Origin: a virus
DNA: 25,680 nucleotides
Reading direction: 5' to 3' (one strand)
Virus record (IMG/VR): IMGVR_UViG_3300018411_000066
Coordinates: 1-25,680 of that record
Positions 22,129-25,680 of this stretch are shown piece after piece. A program made the position numbers and the translations under genes. The notes beneath the pieces are model-generated. The model saw only the letters and a program-made list of their open reading frames with translations. It was not told where the DNA came from and did not search any database. Numbering within the stretch: the first letter of the stretch is position 1; each line of letters starts with the position of its first letter.

Positions 22129-22728
22129 ATGAACAATTTCGTAACGTTCCAAATCGCGCTTTTACCTGCTAATGCAGCACTGATTGACCAAGTCAGCCAA
22201 CTGGTTTTAGGTAGTTCAACAGTCACCGAAGAACCGGCTCCAACCAAAGCTGCTGAAAAAGCGCCAGCTAAAACCACTAATGCCAAAGCTCCAGCTAAAG
22301 CAGCCGAAGGTCCGACTTACGACCAGTTTAAAGACTGCATCAAAAAAGTTAAAGCTGAACACGGCCAGGAATTCATCGACGCCACTTTAACCGAAGCCGG
22401 TATCACGCTGGGTGCATCATTAGCTAAGTCTGTTGCTGCTGTTGACGCAAGTCAGTACGCCGACCTGATGGAAGTATTAAATGCCGGTCCGACCGAATCA
22501 GCAGTAGATGAACCTGAAGATGATGGTTTTGATGATGACGAAGACGGCTTAGAAGACGAAGCTGAAGTAACGGTTGAGTCTGTTAAAGCAGCGGCCAAAG
22601 CGTATGCCAAAGATGTAGGTCGTGACGAAGCCAAAGAAATCATGACCAAACACGGAGCACCAACTTTAACAGCTATCGACAAGTGTACGCCTAAACAGTT
22701 AGCCGCGATGTTCGCTGCTTTCCAGTAA
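22129..22728 (+). CDS. Two-domain acidic protein of unknown role
   Basis: The first gene of the rightward block, 199 residues, with an AAGGA site seven bases upstream. It has an Ala/Lys/Pro-rich linker (KAAEKAPAKTTNAKAPAK), then two related-looking helical domains: TYDQFKDCIKKVKAEHGQEF to YADLMEVLNA, and VESVKAAAKAYAKDVGRDEA to QLAAMFAAFQ. Between them lies an acidic hinge DEPEDDGFDDDEDGLEDEAE. The shared shape (helix, K-x-x-G/H-G, helix, ASQYADLM / TPKQLAAM) suggests internal duplication. Such domains are known from phage early proteins near recombination genes; I cannot give a reaction. Confidence 0.6.
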   Translation: MNNFVTFQIALLPANAALIDQVSQLVLGSSTVTEEPAPTKAAEKAPAKTTNAKAPAKAAEGPTYDQFKDCIKKVKAEHGQEFIDATLTEAGITLGASLAKSVAAVDASQYADLMEVLNAGPTESAVDEPEDDGFDDDEDGLEDEAEVTVESVKAAAKAYAKDVGRDEAKEIMTKHGAPTLTAIDKCTPKQLAAMFAAFQ

Positions 22729-22830
22729 TAGGTTAGGTTCAGACCGAGAGCGTACCCTTTGCGAACAATCCGATAGCCGGAGTCTTAAGAGACAAAATCG
22801 CAAACAGTCTTTAAACTAGGGCGCAACAAA
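22729..22830 (+). other. Gap between early gene and tRNA pair
   Basis: About 100 bases without a reading frame. The only structure I found is a weak 7-bp inverted repeat TTTGCGA (22758-22764) and TCGCAAA (22798-22804). It may be the processing leader of the tRNAs. Confidence 0.3.
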
Positions 22831-22907
22831 GTCCCCTTAGCTCAGTTGGTTAGAGCGTCCGACTCATAATCGGTAGGTCACTGGTTCAAATCCAGTAGGG
22901 GACACCA
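22831..22907 (+). tRNA. tRNA with CAT anticodon, probably tRNA-Ile2 (AUA)
   Basis: The 77-nt gene folds with acceptor GTCCCCT/AGGGGAC, D arm AGCTCAGTTGGTTAGAGC, anticodon loop CTCATAA (22863-22869), and T arm CTGGTTCAAATCCAG; CCA is encoded. Anticodon CAT at 22865-22867 could be elongator Met or lysidine-modified Ile2. The CCCCTTAGCTCAG start and the CTGGTTCAA T arm resemble bacterial Ile2 better than elongator Met. One anticodon-stem pair (T58-T74 on 22800 numbering) is mismatched. Confidence 0.87.
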
Positions 22908-22909
22908 TA

Positions 22910-22986
<77 letters not shown>

Positions 22987-23004
22987 TTTATTTTCACATT
23001 TAGC

Positions 23005-23033
23005 TTTACCTATGATGATTGTCGTGCAATAAT
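23005..23033 (+). promoter_or_regulatory. Predicted rightward promoter before DUF2786 gene
   Basis: TTTACC (23005-23010), 17 bp, AATAAT (23028-23033). The -10 is identical to that of the small-gene promoters at 16167 and 16475, and only the last base of the -35 differs. The predicted start is near 23040, about 34 nt before the ATG at 23074. Confidence 0.5.
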
Positions 23034-23073
23034 CTGCATAGATAAGACTAAAACAGTAAAACAGGACACTACC

Positions 23074-23793
23074 ATGACAGATTCTAAAACCATTGAAAAG
23101 CTTCGCAAACTACTGGCTCTTACCGAATCAAATAACGAGCATGAAGCTCTTGCAGCTGCTCGCCGTTTACATTCTCTGTTAGCTAAGCACAATATCTCTA
23201 TGACTGACCTTGAGCGTAATGAGGACAATGTCGGTCAGGAGTCAATCAACACCAGTGTAAGACCTTGGAAGCAGTTAGTAGCTCAGTCTATTGCTAGGTT
23301 GTATTTCTGTGAGTTCTATACCAGTCGTTTACGCAACAGTAAGAACGGTATGTTCATCTTTGTAGGTACTGAAGCTAACCGTATGTTCGCAATGCACATC
23401 TTCCAGATGGTTGTAACTACTGTAGAGCGTGAGTCACGCCGTGAGTCTAAAAAGCTTTACGGTAAAGAGAACTGTACGTTTGTAAACAGCTTTTGGACTG
23501 GCGCTCAGCGTCGTATTACTGAGCGCTGTGAGCAACTTATCCGTAGCGCTAAAGAAGGCTCTTTACAGGACGAAGACGGTAGCCTGCTACCTGTTATGCT
23601 AAGCACGTACGAGCAGTCCGCTAAACTTGTTACAGGATGGATTGCAGATAACATAGCGGGTCTTAAAAACAAACCTACCCGAACCAAAGCAGACGATATA
23701 TCTGGTTATACAGCCGGTCAAAACACTGGTGATAAAGTTCAGCTGAGCCGAGCTTTACAGGGTAAAAATTCAACTAAATTGTTAGGAGCTTAG
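23074..23793 (+). CDS. DUF2786 family protein
   Basis: Residues 6-45 read IEKLRKLLALTESNNEHEALAAARRLHSLLAKHNISMTDLE, matching DUF2786: K-I-x-K-L-L-A-L-x...N-E-x-E-A-x-x-A-x...L-L. The following part (RPWKQLVAQSIARLYFCEFYTS, FVGTEANRMFAMHIFQMVV, FWTGAQRRITER) follows the longer phage members. No catalytic residues are known for this family. The 239-residue length is typical of phage members. A good ACAGGA ribosome site precedes the ATG. Placed in an early operon with a Cas4-like nuclease. Confidence 0.8.
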   Translation: MTDSKTIEKLRKLLALTESNNEHEALAAARRLHSLLAKHNISMTDLERNEDNVGQESINTSVRPWKQLVAQSIARLYFCEFYTSRLRNSKNGMFIFVGTEANRMFAMHIFQMVVTTVERESRRESKKLYGKENCTFVNSFWTGAQRRITERCEQLIRSAKEGSLQDEDGSLLPVMLSTYEQSAKLVTGWIADNIAGLKNKPTRTKADDISGYTAGQNTGDKVQLSRALQGKNSTKLLGA

Positions 23794-23794
23794 T

Positions 23795-24097
23795 ATGTCT
23801 CAGAACATGACGGACAAAGACTGGGCTATACTCAACCAAAGCTGGTTAGATTCATATTCCTCTTATAGCTGTAAAGCTGAGGAGGAGCGCAAAGTAGAGT
23901 CCTATAAACAAGACTTCCTTTACGAAGTAGGCGACGGTACGTTTAAAGCCAGATTTTTCTGTACTGAGGAACTAGACGGTAAAGTCATGGGTTTTTGGGT
24001 TCCTAGGTCAGCTATAGTTGGTCAGGAGCGTAAGCGCAGGCGGCTTAAAATAGCAACTTGGTGTAAACTAAAGATTATACAGTATAACAGGAGTTAG
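23795..24097 (+). CDS. Hypothetical protein of 100 residues
   Basis: Start at the ATG at 23795 with AGGAG in the preceding gene's tail. The sequence is DWAILNQSWLDSYSSYSCKAEEE, then VGDGTFKARFFCTEELDGKVMGFWVPRSAIVGQE. The last section resembles small phage proteins with a W-x-P-R/K-S-x-I strand, whose function is not known to me. A basic C-terminus (RKRRRLKIATWCKLKII) could bind nucleic acid. Confidence 0.5.
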   Translation: MSQNMTDKDWAILNQSWLDSYSSYSCKAEEERKVESYKQDFLYEVGDGTFKARFFCTEELDGKVMGFWVPRSAIVGQERKRRRLKIATWCKLKIIQYNRS

Positions 24098-24099
24098 GT

Positions 24100-24276
24100 A
24101 TGAAAACTGTAAGTATGCTATATACTACTGAAGTTTCTTTAAGATGTCCCGAATGCGGAAATTACGAAGAAGGTTTTGTAGTCGACCCCAGAGGTCAAAC
24201 TTTTAAGTGTGAAGATTGTGGTGCTACTTATAAAGTACATCCTGACGCAGATGTAGAGTATGGTATAGCAATATGA
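24100..24276 (+). CDS. Small zinc-ribbon protein (58 residues)
   Basis: A short complete gene with AGGAG seven bases before the ATG, overlapping the nuclease gene by four bases (ATGA). The product MKTVSMLYTTEVSLRCPECG has CPEC, then CEDC, in all CxxC-(18-20)-CxxC, with DPRGQTFKCEDCGATYKVHP at the second knuckle. This is a zinc ribbon of about 58 residues. It probably binds DNA or another phage protein, and its coupling suggests association with the downstream Cas4-like nuclease. Confidence 0.75.
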   Translation: MKTVSMLYTTEVSLRCPECGNYEEGFVVDPRGQTFKCEDCGATYKVHPDADVEYGIAI

Positions 24277-24473
24277 GTGACGATAACGCTAAAGATCATG
24301 CTAAGCTAAGCCCTAGCGGTGCAAAACGCTGGATGACCTGTCCTGGATCTGTAAAGTTAGTTGAGGATCTTAACATAGTAGATGTACCGTCCGTCTATGC
24401 GGCCGAAGGTACAGTAGCTCACGAGGTTCACGAGCAGTGTTTACTAAAAGAGCTCAACGCCAATGCTTTTTAG
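24273..24473 (+). CDS. DUF2800/Cas4-like nuclease, N-terminal part before frameshift
   Basis: The first 66 residues read LSPSGAKRWMTCPGSVKL-VED and VYAAEGTVAHEVHEQCLL, the start of DUF2800 proteins: an LSPS..RW..C cap with a Cys and the AEGT.AH motif I of RecB/Cas4-type nucleases. The frame then ends at TAG at 24471-24473 after TTT. In family members the chain simply continues. The continuation is present in the -1 frame at 24470 onward, so this part alone would lack most of the nuclease. Start overlaps the zinc ribbon gene by four bases. Confidence 0.78.
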   Translation: MSDDNAKDHAKLSPSGAKRWMTCPGSVKLVEDLNIVDVPSVYAAEGTVAHEVHEQCLLKELNANAF

Positions 24474-25555
24474 GTAAAACTATTAAAGCTGACGGTATGT
24501 CCTTTACTGTAAACGAAGATATGGTTAAAGCTGTACAGCTTAGCTTAGACTATATCCGTGACAGAATATACGGGTTTGAAGCTCAAGGTTACGACGTAGT
24601 TCTTATAGTAGAAGAAAGAGTAAGCTTAGAGCATCTTGGTGTAGCTGGTATGGACGGCGGTACTGCTGACGTTATCCTTATGGTTTACAACCAAGGTCAG
24701 CTTATCGAGATTGAGATTATAGATTATAAGCATGGAGCCGGTGTAGCAGTAGAACCAGAAGATAATCCTCAAGCTATGTCTTATGCTTTAGGCGCTTTGG
24801 CTATGCCGTCTGTAAAAGAACCTGAGTGGGTTGAGGTTATAACAGTCACGATATCTCAACCTAGAGCCATACACCACAGAGGTCCTATCCGTAGCTGGAC
24901 AACTACTTACGACTACTTGATAGACTGGCAGGATAACCAGCTAGTACCGGCAGCTAAAGAGACTCACAATCCTAACGCTAAAATAGTAGCTTCGGTTGAG
25001 GGTTGTAAATTCTGTCCCGCAGCCGGTCAATGTTCAGCTATTTATGGTGCAACTCAAGAAACAGCCATGCTGGATTTTGACGAGTTCACTGACGAGTCTG
25101 ACTTACCAGATGTAAGGGTTATGACCGAGCAACAGAAGATGTTTGTTATGCAAAACGCAGACATGATCCGTTCGTTTTTAGTAGCTGTAGAGAACCAAGT
25201 TAAAATAGAAGTAGATCATGGTTCAACAGCTTATGAACATGGTTACAAGCTGGTAGAACGTACTACTCAACGTAAGCTTACCGAAGATGCAACAGACGAA
25301 GACTTTTCACCGCTGTTAGACTATCTACAGCCTGAAGATCTTTACGAGCGCAAGGTCTGCTCTTTAAGCTCTTTAGAGGACAAGCTCAAAAAGGTTTTAA
25401 AAGATCGCAAGGTTAAACCTGTCGGACCAGCGGTCAAAGCAATAATGGAACAAGTCACCACCAAAGCTCCTGGTGAGCTGGTGATTGCTCCAATATCTGA
25501 TACTCGACCGGCCATCCTACCGACGATTATCAGTGACTTTACAAACCTGGATTAA
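24437..25555 (+). CDS. DUF2800/Cas4-like nuclease, C-terminal part after frameshift
   Basis: The coding sequence proper resumes at about 24470 (LGKTIKADG...); the GTG at 24437 has no ribosome site and is probably not used. It contains the rest of a PD-(D/E)XK nuclease: VAGMDGGTADVILM, then IEIIDYKHGAGVAVEPEDNPQAMSYALGA (D-x-K and the Q-motif helix). The C-terminus carries CKFCPAAGQC, the three-Cys cluster which with the N-terminal Cys would hold a [4Fe-4S] cluster, as in Cas4 and AddB. It would process DNA ends in recombination. It is intact only if a -1 slip or a base change repairs the frame. Confidence 0.78.
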   Translation: MFTKRAQRQCFLGKTIKADGMSFTVNEDMVKAVQLSLDYIRDRIYGFEAQGYDVVLIVEERVSLEHLGVAGMDGGTADVILMVYNQGQLIEIEIIDYKHGAGVAVEPEDNPQAMSYALGALAMPSVKEPEWVEVITVTISQPRAIHHRGPIRSWTTTYDYLIDWQDNQLVPAAKETHNPNAKIVASVEGCKFCPAAGQCSAIYGATQETAMLDFDEFTDESDLPDVRVMTEQQKMFVMQNADMIRSFLVAVENQVKIEVDHGSTAYEHGYKLVERTTQRKLTEDATDEDFSPLLDYLQPEDLYERKVCSLSSLEDKLKKVLKDRKVKPVGPAVKAIMEQVTTKAPGELVIAPISDTRPAILPTIISDFTNLD

Positions 25556-25612
25556 CAAGGCATAATGCCGCTCAGTAAACCAACCTAAACAGTAAACGAA
25601 GGAAACAACAAA

Positions 25613-25680
25613 ATGGCTAAAATTATCTTACAAGACGTCCGTGGTTCTTACGTGTTTTTACAAAATCCTCGTAAGAAAGA
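25613..25680 (+). CDS. DUF2815-like single-strand DNA-binding protein, 3' end outside window
   Basis: Only 22 residues are visible, MAKIILQDVRGSYVFLQNPR, then KK. The VRxSYxxLxxP pattern is the usual beginning of DUF2815 proteins, thought to be gp2.5-like single-strand DNA-binding proteins, and DUF2800 and DUF2815 genes are commonly neighbours. AAGGAA lies ten bases before the ATG. The identification is from a short piece plus context. Confidence 0.6.
   Translation, partial: MAKIILQDVRGSYVFLQNPRKK

Noticed and set aside
22758-22804. 7-bp inverted repeat as a terminator or RNA element
   Set aside because: The arms are short and 33 bases apart with no T-run; too weak to support a call.

Overview
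The window is a piece of a double-stranded DNA phage genome. The phage is a contractile-tailed myovirus: it has a sheath and tube pair, a tape measure, Dit-like and plug baseplate proteins, a DUF1073-type portal and a DUF2184-type capsid. AT-rich coding DNA, purine-rich Shine-Dalgarno sites and tRNAs of the gammaproteobacterial type suggest a Gram-negative, probably gammaproteobacterial, host. I see no integrase, attachment site or insertion sequence.

Layout. Positions 1-15349 read leftward and form the packaging, head, neck, tail and baseplate block. In transcription order it runs: TerS, TerL N-half, HNH endonuclease, TerL C-half, portal, MuF, protease/scaffold, cement protein, major capsid, a coiled-coil accessory protein, a coiled-coil membrane protein, three or four neck proteins, sheath, tube, tail chaperone with a -1 frameshift, tape measure, Dit-like protein and plug protein (cut by the window edge). 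Most genes overlap by TAATG or ATGA. Positions 15414-18119 hold small, mostly unrecognised leftward genes with their own promoters. Positions 18135-21926 hold a DEDDh exonuclease, a PrimPol-SF3 helicase and a small helix-turn-helix protein. A divergent promoter region (21927-22128) separates these from a rightward early block (22129-25680): a two-domain acidic protein, tRNA-Ile2(CAU), tRNA-Arg(UCU), a DUF2786 protein, two small proteins, a DUF2800/Cas4-like iron-sulfur nuclease that needs a frameshift, and the start of a DUF2815-like single-strand DNA-binding protein.

Main points. (1) Two intergenic 111-bp elements (12678-12788 and 18748-18858) have the same architecture: perfect 16-bp inverted arms and a 79-nt loop. 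The loop is conserved, while the arms differ at four positions, each compensated on the other arm. I do not recognise this family. (2) The large terminase is split by an HNH-AP2 endonuclease gene, and both junctions are 11-nt ATG...TAA overlaps, so it looks like a gene in pieces rather than an intron or intein. (3) The tail chaperone has a canonical AAATTTG slippery site that extends it into an otherwise gene-free 180-nt gap. (4) The DUF2800 nuclease reads through only by a -1 shift at CTTTTTAG. (5) Two overlapping, mutually exclusive hairpins lie between the capsid and neck genes. (6) The two tRNAs match the AGA and ATA codons common in many structural genes but avoided in the capsid gene.

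All protein assignments come from reading the translated sequence and from memory of the families; no database search was run.
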